Part shown: positions 44,110 to 52,812 of the stretch, one piece after another
How positions within the stretch are numbered: the first letter of the stretch is position 1
Layout of the letters: each line of letters begins with the position of its first letter
From: Rhizobium sp. PDO1-076
Lineage (GTDB): Bacteria > Pseudomonadota > Alphaproteobacteria > Rhizobiales > Rhizobiaceae
DNA length: 54,604 nt
Reading direction: 5' to 3'
Assembly (NCBI RefSeq): GCF_000247475.1
Contig: NZ_AHZC01000088.1
Span: forward strand, 1-54,604
Notes under the pieces: model-generated
Database searches by the model: none
What the model was told of the DNA's origin: nothing
What the model saw: only the letters and a program-made list of their open reading frames with translations
Program-made: the position numbers and the translations under genes

Positions 44110-44979
44110 TCAATGTTTACGGCTTGCCGACAGCTGTTCGCCGTAACGGATCTCGAGGATCGTCTTCAGCGCGAGCGTGACCAGGGCAAGGAGAGCGAGC
44201 AGCGTCGAGACCGCGAAGGCCGCGACGAAATTGTATTCGTTGTAGAGGACCTCGACATGCAGCGGCATGGTTTCGGTCAGGCCGCGGATATGGCCGGAGA
44301 CGACCGAGACGGCGCCGAACTCGCCCATGGCGCGGGCATTGCAGAGCAGCACGCCATAGAGCAGGCCCCATTTGATATTGGGAAGCGTGACATACCAGAA
44401 GGTCTGCCAGCCATTGGCACCGAGCGACAGGGCCGCTTCCTCGTCGCCGGTGCCCTGTTCCTGCATCAGCGGGATCAGTTCGCGGGCGACAAAGGGAAAG
44501 GTGACGAACACCGTGGCGAGCACGATGCCGGGCACGGCAAACAGGATCTCGATGCCCCAGCCTTTGAGGATCGGGCCGAGATAGCTGTTGGCGCCGAAGA
44601 GCAGGACATAGACCAGGCCGGAGATGACCGGCGAGATCGAGAACGGCAGGTCGATCAGGGTGGTCAGGAAGGTCTTGCCCTTGAATTCGAACTTGGCGAT
44701 CGCCCAGGCGGCCGAGACGCCGAAGACCAGATTGAGCGGCACGGCAATCGCGGCCACCAACAGGGTCAGCCGGATGGCGGCCAGCGCATCGACGTCGCCA
44801 AGCGCCTCGAAAAAGGCCGGAATGCCCTGGCGGAACGCCTCGATGAAGACCAGAAGCAGCGGCATCAGCAGGATCAACGCCATGAAGCCGACGGCAATCG
44901 CAACCAGAATGTAACGTGCCAGCGGCGTTTCCGTCGCCGCATCGCGGAAGCGGCGGGATGTGCTTGTTTCAGCGGACAT
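44110..44979 (-). CDS. cysW: Sulfate ABC transporter permease CysW
   Basis: A 289-residue inner membrane permease with about six helices and the EAA loop [23 protein letters not shown] that docks onto CysA. ATG 44979 has GGAG eight bases before it and is preferred to 44985 or further upstream. It overlaps the end of cysT by 11 nt, so the permeases are translated together. Confidence 0.93.
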   Translation of the reverse strand: MSAETSTSRRFRDAATETPLARYILVAIAVGFMALILLMPLLLVFIEAFRQGIPAFFEALGDVDALAAIRLTLLVAAIAVPLNLVFGVSAAWAIAKFEFKGKTFLTTLIDLPFSISPVISGLVYVLLFGANSYLGPILKGWGIEILFAVPGIVLATVFVTFPFVARELIPLMQEQGTGDEEAALSLGANGWQTFWYVTLPNIKWGLLYGVLLCNARAMGEFGAVSVVSGHIRGLTETMPLHVEVLYNEYNFVAAFAVSTLLALLALVTLALKTILEIRYGEQLSASRKH

Positions 44980-45820
44980 TGGCATATCTCCGGCGGCTCC
45001 ACATCTGCAGCAGGTTGATGAACAGCAGCATGGCAAACGAGATGATCAGCATGATCGAGGCAATGGCCGTCGCGCCGGCATAATTGAACTCTTCCAGCCG
45101 GATGACGATGAGGAGCGGCGCTATCTCCGACACATAGGGGATGTTGCCGGCGATGAAGATGACCGAGCCATATTCGCCAACGGCGCGGGCAAAGGCGAGC
45201 GCAAAGCCGGTCAGGATGGCGGGCGTCAGGCTGGGCAATACCACCCGGCGGATCGTCTGGAAACGACTGGCACCAAGCGTCGCTGCCGCCTCCTCGACCT
45301 CTCGGTCGAGCTCTTCCATCACCGGCTGCACCGTGCGCACGACAAAGGGCAGGCCGATGAAGATCAGCGCAATGACGATGCCGAGTGGGGTGAAGGCAAC
45401 CTTGATGCCGAGCGGATCGAGCAGGCTGCCGATCCAGCCGTTCTTGGCGTAAAGTGCCGCCAGCGCGATACCGGCGACCGCCGTCGGCAGGGCAAACGGC
45501 AGATCGACAATCGCATCGAGCAGGCGGCGACCGGGGAAATCATAACGCACTAGGACCCAGGCGACGACGACGCCGAAGACGACGTTGACGGCAGCGGCAA
45601 TCAGCGCTGCGCCGAAGGATGTGCGCAGTGCCAGCTGGGTACGCTCGTCCATCACGACGGCGAAAAAATCAGCCCAGCCGAGCGATGCCGTTCGCACCAC
45701 GAGCGCGGCGAGCGGGATCAGGATGATCAAGGTGAGATAGGTAATCGTATAGCCAAGCGTCAGGCCAAATCCTGGCAGTATGCTTGGCTGTCGCCAGTTC
45801 TTCATGAGCCGTCCCGTCAT
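44969..45820 (-). CDS. cysT: Sulfate ABC transporter permease CysT
   Basis: The second permease (283 residues) with six membrane helices, PSILPGFGLTLGYTITYL at the N-terminus and EAA loop EEAAATLGASRFQTIRRVVLPSL. Start taken as ATG 45820 (GGGATATGG upstream); ATG 45805 is an alternative. It follows sbp after 95 bp containing a hairpin. Confidence 0.93.
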   Translation of the reverse strand: MTGRLMKNWRQPSILPGFGLTLGYTITYLTLIILIPLAALVVRTASLGWADFFAVVMDERTQLALRTSFGAALIAAAVNVVFGVVVAWVLVRYDFPGRRLLDAIVDLPFALPTAVAGIALAALYAKNGWIGSLLDPLGIKVAFTPLGIVIALIFIGLPFVVRTVQPVMEELDREVEEAAATLGASRFQTIRRVVLPSLTPAILTGFALAFARAVGEYGSVIFIAGNIPYVSEIAPLLIVIRLEEFNYAGATAIASIMLIISFAMLLFINLLQMWSRRRYANVR

Positions 45821-45864
45821 TCCATATCCCGAAGTGATGATGCCTGATCTCTCCGCACTCGCAA

Positions 45865-45893
45865 GCCCCGGCCTCGAATCTCGAGGTCGGGGC
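45865..45893 (-). promoter_or_regulatory. Intercistronic hairpin sbp-cysT
   Basis: GCCCCGGCCTCGA-ATC-TCGAGGTCGGGGC, 13 pairs with one G-T, 23 nt after the sbp stop on the minus strand, no T tract. Same arrangement as in the TRAP operon: a hairpin just after the binding-protein gene. Confidence 0.6.
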
Positions 45894-45915
45894 CTGGTCC
45901 GGGGAGGAATTGCTG

Positions 45916-46941
45916 TCAGCGTGCCGGCTTGTAGATCTGGTCGAAGACGCCGCCATCGCCGAAATGGGTCGGTTGCGCCTTGGCCCATCCGCCGAAGATC
46001 GGATCATCGATCGTCACGAGATCGATCTTCGGAAGGGCTGCCAGAGCATCCGCCGGCACAAGCTCTGGCTTGGACGGGCGGTAGAAATGCTTGGCAGCGA
46101 GGCGCTGGCCCTCTTCGGAGTAGAGATAGCCAAGATAGGCTTCGGCCTGTTTGCGCGTGCCCTTGGCATCGACATTGCCATCGACCACGGCAACCGGCGG
46201 CTCAGCCAGGATCGACTGCGACGGGGTGACGATCTCGAAGGCATCGGCGCCAAATTCCTGTCCGGCCAGATGCGCCTCGTTTTCCCAAGACAACAGGACG
46301 TCACCGATCTCGCGCTGGGCAAAGGTGGTCAGCGATCCGCGGGCACCGGTGTCGAGGACCGGCGCGCGGCGGAAGATCTCGGTGATGTAGTCACGGATCT
46401 TCGTTTCGTCGCCACCGAATTCCTTGTGCGCCCAGGCCCAGGCGGCCAGATAGTTCCAGCGGGCGCCGCCGGAGGTCTTCGGGTTCGGCGTGACGATCTG
46501 CACGTCGCCCTTGATCAGGTCGCCCCAGTCCTTGATGCCCTTCGGATTGCCCTTGCGAACCAGAAAGACAATGGTCGAGGTATAGGGAGAGGAGTTGTTT
46601 TCGAAGCGGCCGCGCCAGTCCTTGGCGATCTTGCCGGTGTTTTCGACGATGGCATCGATGTCGCCCTGAAGGGCGAGCGTCACCACATCGGCGTCGAGGC
46701 CGTCGATCACGGCGCGGGCCTGCTTGCCGGAACCGCCATGCGACTGGCGGATCGTCACCGCCTCACCCGCTGTCTCCTGCCAATGCTTGGCGAAGGCCTC
46801 GTTATATTCCTTGTAGAATTCCCGCGTCGGATCGTAGGAGACATTGAGCAACTGGGTATCGGCAAATGCCGGAGCGATCGAACCCGCTGTCAGCCCCAGG
46901 CCAATCAGCAAAGCACTCAGCCGTTTCAGGATGCTTATCAT
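45916..46941 (-). CDS. sbp: Sulfate-binding protein precursor
   Basis: Periplasmic sulfate/thiosulfate receptor feeding CysTWA. The 341-residue precursor has a signal peptide (cleavage after APAFA) and Sbp/CysP motifs: LLNVSYDPTREFYKEYN, RQSHGGSGKQARAVIDGL, ALQGDIDAI and VTPNPKTSGGARWNYLAAW. First gene of the operon, read away from the Rrf2 gene region. GAGGAGGACGACGC precedes ATG. Confidence 0.95.
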   Translation of the reverse strand: MISILKRLSALLIGLGLTAGSIAPAFADTQLLNVSYDPTREFYKEYNEAFAKHWQETAGEAVTIRQSHGGSGKQARAVIDGLDADVVTLALQGDIDAIVENTGKIAKDWRGRFENNSSPYTSTIVFLVRKGNPKGIKDWGDLIKGDVQIVTPNPKTSGGARWNYLAAWAWAHKEFGGDETKIRDYITEIFRRAPVLDTGARGSLTTFAQREIGDVLLSWENEAHLAGQEFGADAFEIVTPSQSILAEPPVAVVDGNVDAKGTRKQAEAYLGYLYSEEGQRLAAKHFYRPSKPELVPADALAALPKIDLVTIDDPIFGGWAKAQPTHFGDGGVFDQIYKPAR

Positions 46942-47194
46942 GCGTCGTCCTCCTCATCTCGATGTTTCGATAATGTTAAGACTACCGGACAAGTAGGGTT
47001 AGTCAACGAGAGGCACGAAATAACAAAACCGTACCCCAGCCGAGGGGCTGGTGCAGAATGGACTTGCCCTGGGAGACGCCGATCGGGGTGGAAAAATCCG
47101 CAAATATGCCTGGCTACAAAATGTCAGCAGGACTGAACGACATGGAAAAGCGCCAACCAGATTCCGGGACAGGCTGTGGTGTCCGGTGCTGGGC

Positions 47195-47626
47195 TCAGGC
47201 CAGTTCCGGATGACGCGTAGAGACCGCATCGGCAAGACTGGTCGAAAAGAGCACGGCGCGCGTCTCGTCGGCAACACGGGAAAAGACGTGGCGGACTTCG
47301 CAATCCTGTTCGCCGGCGCAATCCTCACAACGCCGATAGGCCGAGAGCGACAAGCAGGGCAAAGGCGCCACAGGCCCGTCAACCAGACGTAGGACCTCGC
47401 CATAGGTAATGTCGCTAGCTGCCCGCAGCAGGAGATAACCGCCCTGCTTGCCACGCTTGCTTTCGACGATGCCGGCACGCTTCAGTTCGAGCAGGATCTG
47501 CTCGAGAAACTTCTTCGGGATGCGCTGCTGTTCGGCAATGTCCGGAATCTGCACCGGCTCGCCCGGCGCGGCGCGTGCCAGAACACTGAGCGCCCGTAGC
47601 GCATATTTGGCTCGTTGGGAAATCAT
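47195..47626 (-). CDS. Rrf2 family transcriptional regulator of sulfur genes
   Basis: A 143-residue winged-helix regulator: MISQRAKYALRALSVLA, recognition region IPKKFLEQILLELKRAGIVESKRGKQGGY. The C-terminal part has four cysteines (CLSLSAYRRCEDCAGEQDC), a possible iron-sulfur site or sulfide/thiol sensor. It sits between sulfate import genes and divergent cysH, so it probably controls sulfur assimilation as CymR does in other bacteria. Start ATG 47626; the ribosome binding site is weak. Confidence 0.88.
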   Translation of the reverse strand: MISQRAKYALRALSVLARAAPGEPVQIPDIAEQQRIPKKFLEQILLELKRAGIVESKRGKQGGYLLLRAASDITYGEVLRLVDGPVAPLPCLSLSAYRRCEDCAGEQDCEVRHVFSRVADETRAVLFSTSLADAVSTRHPELA

Positions 47627-47943
47627 CACAGAACACCGGCTTATGCGGACCGGCGTCCGCACGATGTCGCAATAGCCGAAATCCGCCATGGGTTCAAATG
47701 TCCATTTCCGCCTCTCCCGTGTTTCAGGGACCAATCCTGGTCCTGTTGCCACGACGAAGCCGACCCGGAGCCCGAAAACCGTGGCGCCGTCCAGAACGGC
47801 CGCGTCGGTTGCGCGGGACGAAATCCCGTGTTTGCAGCGCTGGGGAGAGATATTTGCTCTTTCTGTGCATGTGCGTGAAAGGCAATTCCTGTTCGTGGCC
47901 ACCCGTTTACAGGATAATGCACGCCTGTAGCAGGAACAATCAG
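47627..47943. other. Divergent region between Rrf2 regulator and cysH
   Basis: 317 bp with no supported gene. Two palindromes are visible: GGACCA-ATCC-TGGTCC (47728-47743) and CGGGA-CGAAA-TCCCG (47814-47828). Either could be a binding site for the regulator; no shared copy is seen upstream of sbp. Confidence 0.45.
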
Positions 47944-48690
47944 ATGAACCTTCCAAGCAATGCCGAACTCGCCAGCGCTCTCAACGCGACGCTGGAAAAA
48001 GCCGACCTGACCGAACGTCTTCGCATTGTCGCCGCCCATGAAGGACGCGCCGTGTTCACCACCAGCCTCGGCATCGAGGATCAGGTGATCACGGCGGCGA
48101 TCGGCTTGGCGCGGTTGCCGATCGATGTGTCGACGCTCGAGACCGGGCGGTTGTTCAAGGAGACCGTGGACCTGATCGCCGAGACCGAAGACCGTTTCGG
48201 CATCGCCATCCAGCGTTTCACCCCGAAGCAGGACGATGTCGACGCCTATGCGGCAAAATTCGGCCTGAACGGCTTTTACGAGAGCGTCGAAGCGCGCCAT
48301 GCCTGCTGTCATGTGCGCAAGCTGGTTCCCCTGGCCGAGGCGCTTGACGGCGCCCGCTTCTGGGTGACGGGCTTGCGCCGCTCGCAATCCGGCAACCGCG
48401 CAGCAACCCCGTTTGCCGAATATGATGCCGAGCGCGATCTGATCAAGATCAACCCGCTGGCCGACTGGTCGATCGAGGCGATCAACGCTTACGTCGAGAC
48501 GGAAAGCGTACCGATCAACCCGCTGCATGCCCGCGGCTATCCGTCGATCGGCTGCGAACCCTGCACACGCGCCATCAAGCCAGGAGAACCGGAACGGGCC
48601 GGCCGCTGGTGGTGGGAAAACGACGAAAAGCGCGAATGCGGGTTGCATGTGCCGGAGGCTACGGCCTCGGCGATACCGACGCCGGCCTAG
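47944..48690 (+). CDS. cysH: Adenylyl-sulfate (APS) reductase
   Basis: Reduces activated sulfate to sulfite using thioredoxin. The 248-residue protein has FTTSLGIEDQVIT, and the cysteine pairs HACCHVRK (near 120) and GCEPCTR (near 203) that bind a [4Fe-4S] cluster, typical of plant-type APS reductases, plus the catalytic ECGLH at the C-terminus. Consistent with APS use, no cysC kinase is seen in the window. Start ATG 47944; followed by cysD after a repeat element. Confidence 0.93.
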   Translation: MNLPSNAELASALNATLEKADLTERLRIVAAHEGRAVFTTSLGIEDQVITAAIGLARLPIDVSTLETGRLFKETVDLIAETEDRFGIAIQRFTPKQDDVDAYAAKFGLNGFYESVEARHACCHVRKLVPLAEALDGARFWVTGLRRSQSGNRAATPFAEYDAERDLIKINPLADWSIEAINAYVETESVPINPLHARGYPSIGCEPCTRAIKPGEPERAGRWWWENDEKRECGLHVPEATASAIPTPA

Positions 48691-48704
48691 CAGAGCCAGA
48701 ATTT

Positions 48705-48855
48705 ACCCCCCTCTGTCGCTTCGCGACATCTCCCCCTCAAGGGGGGAGATCGAAGAGCCAGACAGACACCGCCTCACCAAGTCTCGAGGTCGAGACAGTG
48801 GCGGGACGTGATCTCCCTCCTTGTGGGGGAGATGCCCGGCAGGGCAGAGGGGGGT
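48705..48855. repeat. 151-bp element with 11-bp terminal inverted repeats
   Basis: Perfect ends ACCCCCCTCTG (48705-48715) and CAGAGGGGGGT (48845-48855). Internal stems GATCTCCCCC/GGGGGAGAT types occur at about 48727-48752 and 48809-48832. It lies between cysH and cysD, ending 7 nt before the chosen cysD start. MITE-like, no transposase. Confidence 0.75.
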
Positions 48856-48862
48856 CCACGAA

Positions 48863-49855
48863 ATGCCATCGCTGATGGCCATCAAGGCAGATAGACAGAT
48901 GCACGTACACACATCCGAATTCGATCCGCATTCCAAGGATGCAGCAAGCAAACCGCCGCTTGATCCGCATCTGAAGGCGCTGGAAAATGAAGCGATCCAT
49001 ATCTTTCGCGAAGTGGCAGCCGAATTCGAGCGTCCGGTGATGCTCTATTCGATCGGCAAGGATTCGTCCGTGCTGCTGCATCTGGCGCGCAAGGCCTTCT
49101 TCCCCGGCCGCGTGCCGTTTCCGCTGCTGCATGTCGATACCGGCTGGAAGTTTCCGGAAATGATCGCGTTTCGCGACGAAATGGCGGAAAAGTTCGATCT
49201 GGACCTGCTCGTGCATATCAACCCGCGCGGGGCGGCGGAGAGCATTTCGCCGTTTACCCATGGCTCGTCCTACCATACCGACATCATGAAGACAGAATCG
49301 CTGCGTCAGGCGCTGGACGCCGGCAAATATGATGCCGCCTTCGGTGGTGCGCGGCGTGACGAGGAAGCGAGCCGCGCCAAGGAACGGATCTATTCGTTCC
49401 GCACGCCGGACCACAAATGGGACCCGCGCAACCAGCGCCCTGAACTGTGGAACATCTATAACGGCATGGTTCGGCGCGGCGAAAGCGTGCGCGCCTTCCC
49501 GCTGTCGAACTGGACCGAAGTCGACATCTGGCGCTACATCCAGGCGGAGAACATCCCGTTGCCGCCGCTCTACTATGCGAAGAACCGCAAGTTCGTCGAA
49601 CGCGACGGCATGCTGCTCTGGGCCGAGGATCCGCGCTTCGAAGCGCTGCCGGACGAAGAGGTTCAGGAAGGCATGATCCGCTTCCGCACGCTCGGTTGCT
49701 GGCCGCTGACCGGCGCGATCAAGTCCGACGCCACCACGCTCGACGAAGTGATCGCCGAGCTCGAGATTGCCACCGTGTCCGAGCGTCAGGGCCGGGCCAT
49801 CGACCGCGACCAGGCCGGGTCGATGGAAAAGAAGAAACGCGAAGGATATTTCTGA
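48863..49855 (+). CDS. cysD: Sulfate adenylyltransferase subunit 2
   Basis: ATP-PP-loop subunit that makes adenylyl sulfate with CysN. The 330-residue protein has the P-loop-like [31 protein letters not shown] and [16 protein letters not shown], ending [11 protein letters not shown]. The start is uncertain: ATG 48863, 48875 or 48899 are all downstream of the repeat; earlier in-frame codons belong to the repeat. It is separated from cysN by 1 nt. Confidence 0.93.
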   Translation: MPSLMAIKADRQMHVHTSEFDPHSKDAASKPPLDPHLKALENEAIHIFREVAAEFERPVMLYSIGKDSSVLLHLARKAFFPGRVPFPLLHVDTGWKFPEMIAFRDEMAEKFDLDLLVHINPRGAAESISPFTHGSSYHTDIMKTESLRQALDAGKYDAAFGGARRDEEASRAKERIYSFRTPDHKWDPRNQRPELWNIYNGMVRRGESVRAFPLSNWTEVDIWRYIQAENIPLPPLYYAKNRKFVERDGMLLWAEDPRFEALPDEEVQEGMIRFRTLGCWPLTGAIKSDATTLDEVIAELEIATVSERQGRAIDRDQAGSMEKKKREGYF

Positions 49856-49856
49856 G

Positions 49857-51350
49857 ATGACTGCTCAAGCCAATACAGCCCTCGCCGCCGCCGCTTCGTC
49901 GTCCGTCGCGCCTCTGGTGGAACCAGCCGTCATCAGCCGCGATACGCGCCCGCTGCGCCTGATCACCTGCGGCTCCGTCGATGACGGCAAGTCGACGCTG
50001 ATCGGTCGCCTGCTCTGGGACACCAAGGCGGTCAAGGAAGACCAGGCAGCAGCGCTTAACCGCGACAGCGGCAAGCAGAACGACCTCGGCCTGCCCGACT
50101 TCGCGCTGTTGCTGGATGGTCTGCAGGCGGAGCGCGAACAGGGCATCACCATCGATGTCGCCTATCGTTATTTCGCCACCGACCGCCGCTCGTTCATCGT
50201 CGCCGACACGCCCGGCCATGAACAGTATACCCGCAACATGGCAACCGGGGCCTCGACGGCCGATCTTGCAGTACTGCTGGTCGATGCGCGCACCGGCCTG
50301 CTGGAGCAGACCCGCCGCCACGCGACCATCGCCTCGCTGATGGGCATCAAGCAGTTCGTGCTGGCGGTCAACAAGTTCGACCTGGTCGGCTATGACAAGG
50401 CGGTGTTCGAGCAGATCAACCATGATTTCAAGGCCCTGGCGCTGTCGCTCGGCGTGCGTCAGGTGACCGCGATCCCGATGTCGGCGCTGAAGGGCGAAAA
50501 CGTCGTCTATGCCGCTGACGCGGTGATGCCGTGGTATGAAGGTCCGACACTGGTCGAAACGCTGGAACTGGCAACATTGCGGACCGGCCAGTCGACCGGT
50601 TTCCGTCTGCCGGTGCAGCGCGTCTCGCGTCCGGGTGAAAGCTTCCGCGGCTATCAGGGCACAGTTGCCGGCGGCGCCGTGAAGCCGGGCGACAGCGTGG
50701 CGATCCTGCCGTCGGGCCAGCTTGCCAATGTCAAGCAGATCGTCACCTTCGACCTGGTGCGTAACGCGGCCGTTGCCGGCGATGCGATCACGCTGGTGCT
50801 CGACCGGCAGGTTGACGTGGCGCGCGGCGACATGATCGTCTCGCTCGACGCCCAGCCGCAGACCGGCCTTGCGTTTGACGCGCAAATGGTGGCGCTGCAG
50901 CCGGACGGCATCGTGCCCGGCAAACGCTACTGGCTGAAGGCCGGTTCACGCCGCCAGCGCGTGCAGGTCGAACCGGTGTCGCAACTCGACCTGAAGAGCG
51001 GCAAATGGATCTCGACCGAAATGCTGCAGATGAACGCCATCGGCAAGGTTCACCTGTCCTTCGACGAGGCCGCGATCTTCGACCCCTATGACCAGAACCG
51101 CGCCACCGGCGCCTTCATCCTGATCGATCCGGACAGCAACAACACGGTGGCCGGCGGCATGATTACCGCCAAGCGCACCGAACTCGGCGGGCTGCATGCC
51201 CATGAAGGTCGGGTTATCCTGTCGCTGCCGGCGGATCTGGCCGAACAGCTGCTGGCGACCGAGCTTCTGTCCAATCGCCGCGATGAAGTGGAAACCCGCC
51301 GGCTGACGACCGCCGAAGCGCGCGACCTGTTCGACGATATCGACGGATAA
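49857..51350 (+). CDS. cysN: Sulfate adenylyltransferase subunit 1 (GTPase)
   Basis: GTPase subunit driving APS formation. The 497-residue protein has G1 GSVDDGKSTLIGR, G3 DTPGHEQYTRN and G4 NKFD of the elongation-factor type, then two beta-barrel domains. It stops after YDQNRATGAFILIDPD ... without a fused APS kinase, unlike NodQ/CysNC. Start ATG 49857 overlaps nothing but is 1 nt after cysD. A strong hairpin at 51396 follows. Confidence 0.95.
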   Translation: MTAQANTALAAAASSSVAPLVEPAVISRDTRPLRLITCGSVDDGKSTLIGRLLWDTKAVKEDQAAALNRDSGKQNDLGLPDFALLLDGLQAEREQGITIDVAYRYFATDRRSFIVADTPGHEQYTRNMATGASTADLAVLLVDARTGLLEQTRRHATIASLMGIKQFVLAVNKFDLVGYDKAVFEQINHDFKALALSLGVRQVTAIPMSALKGENVVYAADAVMPWYEGPTLVETLELATLRTGQSTGFRLPVQRVSRPGESFRGYQGTVAGGAVKPGDSVAILPSGQLANVKQIVTFDLVRNAAVAGDAITLVLDRQVDVARGDMIVSLDAQPQTGLAFDAQMVALQPDGIVPGKRYWLKAGSRRQRVQVEPVSQLDLKSGKWISTEMLQMNAIGKVHLSFDEAAIFDPYDQNRATGAFILIDPDSNNTVAGGMITAKRTELGGLHAHEGRVILSLPADLAEQLLATELLSNRRDEVETRRLTTAEARDLFDDIDG

Positions 51351-51395
51351 CAAGGCAAACAGGCTGACACGTTCAGCCTGAAACATTTCGACAAT

Positions 51396-51444
51396 ACAAA
51401 GGCCGCAACCATGCACCCGACAGGGTCATGTTTGCGGCCTTTGT
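51396..51444. terminator. Bidirectional terminator between cysN and LacI gene
   Basis: ACAAAGGCCGCAACCATG pairs with CATGTTTGCGGCCTTTGT (17 of 18 pairs) around a 13-nt loop. It lies 46 nt after cysN and 41 nt after the convergent LacI-family gene. T/A-rich arm ends serve both directions. Confidence 0.75.
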
Positions 51445-51484
51445 CACTTTAGGTCGTATTGGCCATGCGAGTGGAGACGACGGG

Positions 51485-52534
51485 TCAACCGACCAGCAAT
51501 CGCCGGGCCGTCGACTGGCGCTCGATTAGGTTGAAGCCGAGATCGACCAAGCTCGGCGGCGGAGCGCCCTCGCCGGTGGCTCTCAGCAGCATGTCGACGG
51601 CACGGTAGCCGATCTCGTAGCGCGGGATGCGCACCGAGGTGATCGACGGACAGGCAACGCCGGCATAGTCCAGATCGTTGAAACCACAGAGACCGAAGGC
51701 GTCCGGAACGGCGATGCCGCGTCGCTGGCATTCGAACAGGACGCCGAGTGCCACGTCATCATTGTGGCACAGCGCGCCGTCGACATCGGCATGTTCGGTC
51801 ATCAGGCGCTCGAGCAGATGCGCGCCGAGGGCAACGCTTGTATGGCCATCGACCGACAGGGTGAGCGCGGCATCATAGATCCCGGCCTCTTCCAACACGG
51901 CACGATAGCCCTCCAGCCTGCGCCGTGAGCGGACGTCCCACCGGCCGCCCAGCAGCGCGATGCGACGATATCCTTTGTGCACCAGATGGCGGGTGGCGAC
52001 TTCGGCCGCGGCACGGTGGTCGACACCGATCGCCATTTCCAGCGGATCGCCACTGACATCCATGATCTCGACGACGGGACACTGCGCGGCGCGCAGCATG
52101 CTGTTCAGCTCGTCGTTTTCCGACAGGCCCGTGTAGATGATACCGGCGGGGTTCTGGGTGAGGAACAGCCGCAGCTGGTGGACCTCATCCTGCTTGTCGT
52201 AATCGGGATTGGCATACTGGATGCGCAGATCGGTGGACCGGACGCGGTCCTCAATGCCGCGCATGACGGCGATGAAGGCATAATTGGTCAGCGAGGGCGA
52301 CATGACGCCGATAATACCGCTGTTCTTGCTGGCGAGCGCCCGGGCCGCAAGATCGGGCACATAACCCATATCCTCGACGGTCTTCAGGATCATGTCGCGC
52401 AGGCTCGGCGATACCTTGTCGGGATCGCGCAAGGCCCGCGACACGGTAATAGCGCTGACCCCAGCGGCCTGGGCGACATCGGACAGGGTCACTTTATCGC
52501 GGCGCTGGCGCCGTCTTCTTGTCCCAAAACTCAT
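51485..52534 (-). CDS. LacI family transcriptional regulator
   Basis: A 349-residue repressor or activator: basic N-terminus, helix-turn-helix VTLSDVAQAAGVSAITVSRALRD with hinge YVPDLAARALASKNSG (about residues 15-75), then a periplasmic-binding-protein-like effector domain with IGVMSPSLTNYAF, ALCHNDDVALGVLFECQRRG and CGFNDLDYAG. No adjacent sugar operon is in the window, so the effector and targets are unknown. Confidence 0.9.
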   Translation of the reverse strand: MSFGTRRRRQRRDKVTLSDVAQAAGVSAITVSRALRDPDKVSPSLRDMILKTVEDMGYVPDLAARALASKNSGIIGVMSPSLTNYAFIAVMRGIEDRVRSTDLRIQYANPDYDKQDEVHQLRLFLTQNPAGIIYTGLSENDELNSMLRAAQCPVVEIMDVSGDPLEMAIGVDHRAAAEVATRHLVHKGYRRIALLGGRWDVRSRRRLEGYRAVLEEAGIYDAALTLSVDGHTSVALGAHLLERLMTEHADVDGALCHNDDVALGVLFECQRRGIAVPDAFGLCGFNDLDYAGVACPSITSVRIPRYEIGYRAVDMLLRATGEGAPPPSLVDLGFNLIERQSTARRLLVG

Positions 52535-52670
52535 AGGCTTCGCACCCGGCTCAATCCACAGCCTGACATTGCATCCGCCTTTGCAAGGTCGAATACCCGG
52601 AACGCATCATGTGTATCCAAGAGTGCCCGAAAATATCAGCCGTCGCAAATGCTTAGCGCGATATACACAT

Positions 52671-52787
52671 AAATCGACCCGTTTTGGCGGCCTGCAACAT
52701 GCTCTGCCGCAACCGGCACCTACAACCGGTACCATGCAAAAATCGGTCTGGAGGATGCTGTCCGGCCGTGTATGACACGGTTTTTTT
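52671..52787 (+). ncRNA. Candidate small RNA ending in a strong terminator
   Basis: A classical plus-strand intrinsic terminator at 52766-52787 has no plus-strand gene in front of it; both flanking genes run leftward. Upstream are possible stems GCGGC/GCCGC (about 52687-52710) and ACCGG-like repeats near 52720-52740, and TATACA at 52662-52667 as a possible -10 element. The 5' end given here is a guess. No RNA family is recognised. Confidence 0.4.
52766..52787 (+). terminator. Orphan intrinsic terminator, plus strand
   Basis: CCGTGT-ATG-ACACGG followed by seven T residues. On the opposite strand the stem is preceded by A and followed by GCCGGACAG, so it works only for plus-strand transcription. 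Confidence 0.75.
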
Positions 52788-52812
52788 CGCCGGGATGGCA
52801 AGGTGTTGCGCC

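Noticed and set aside
47036..47051. CCAGCC/GGCTGG hairpin as terminator of the Rrf2 gene
   Set aside because: It is about 145 nt past the stop and lacks an adjacent T tract; too weak to list.
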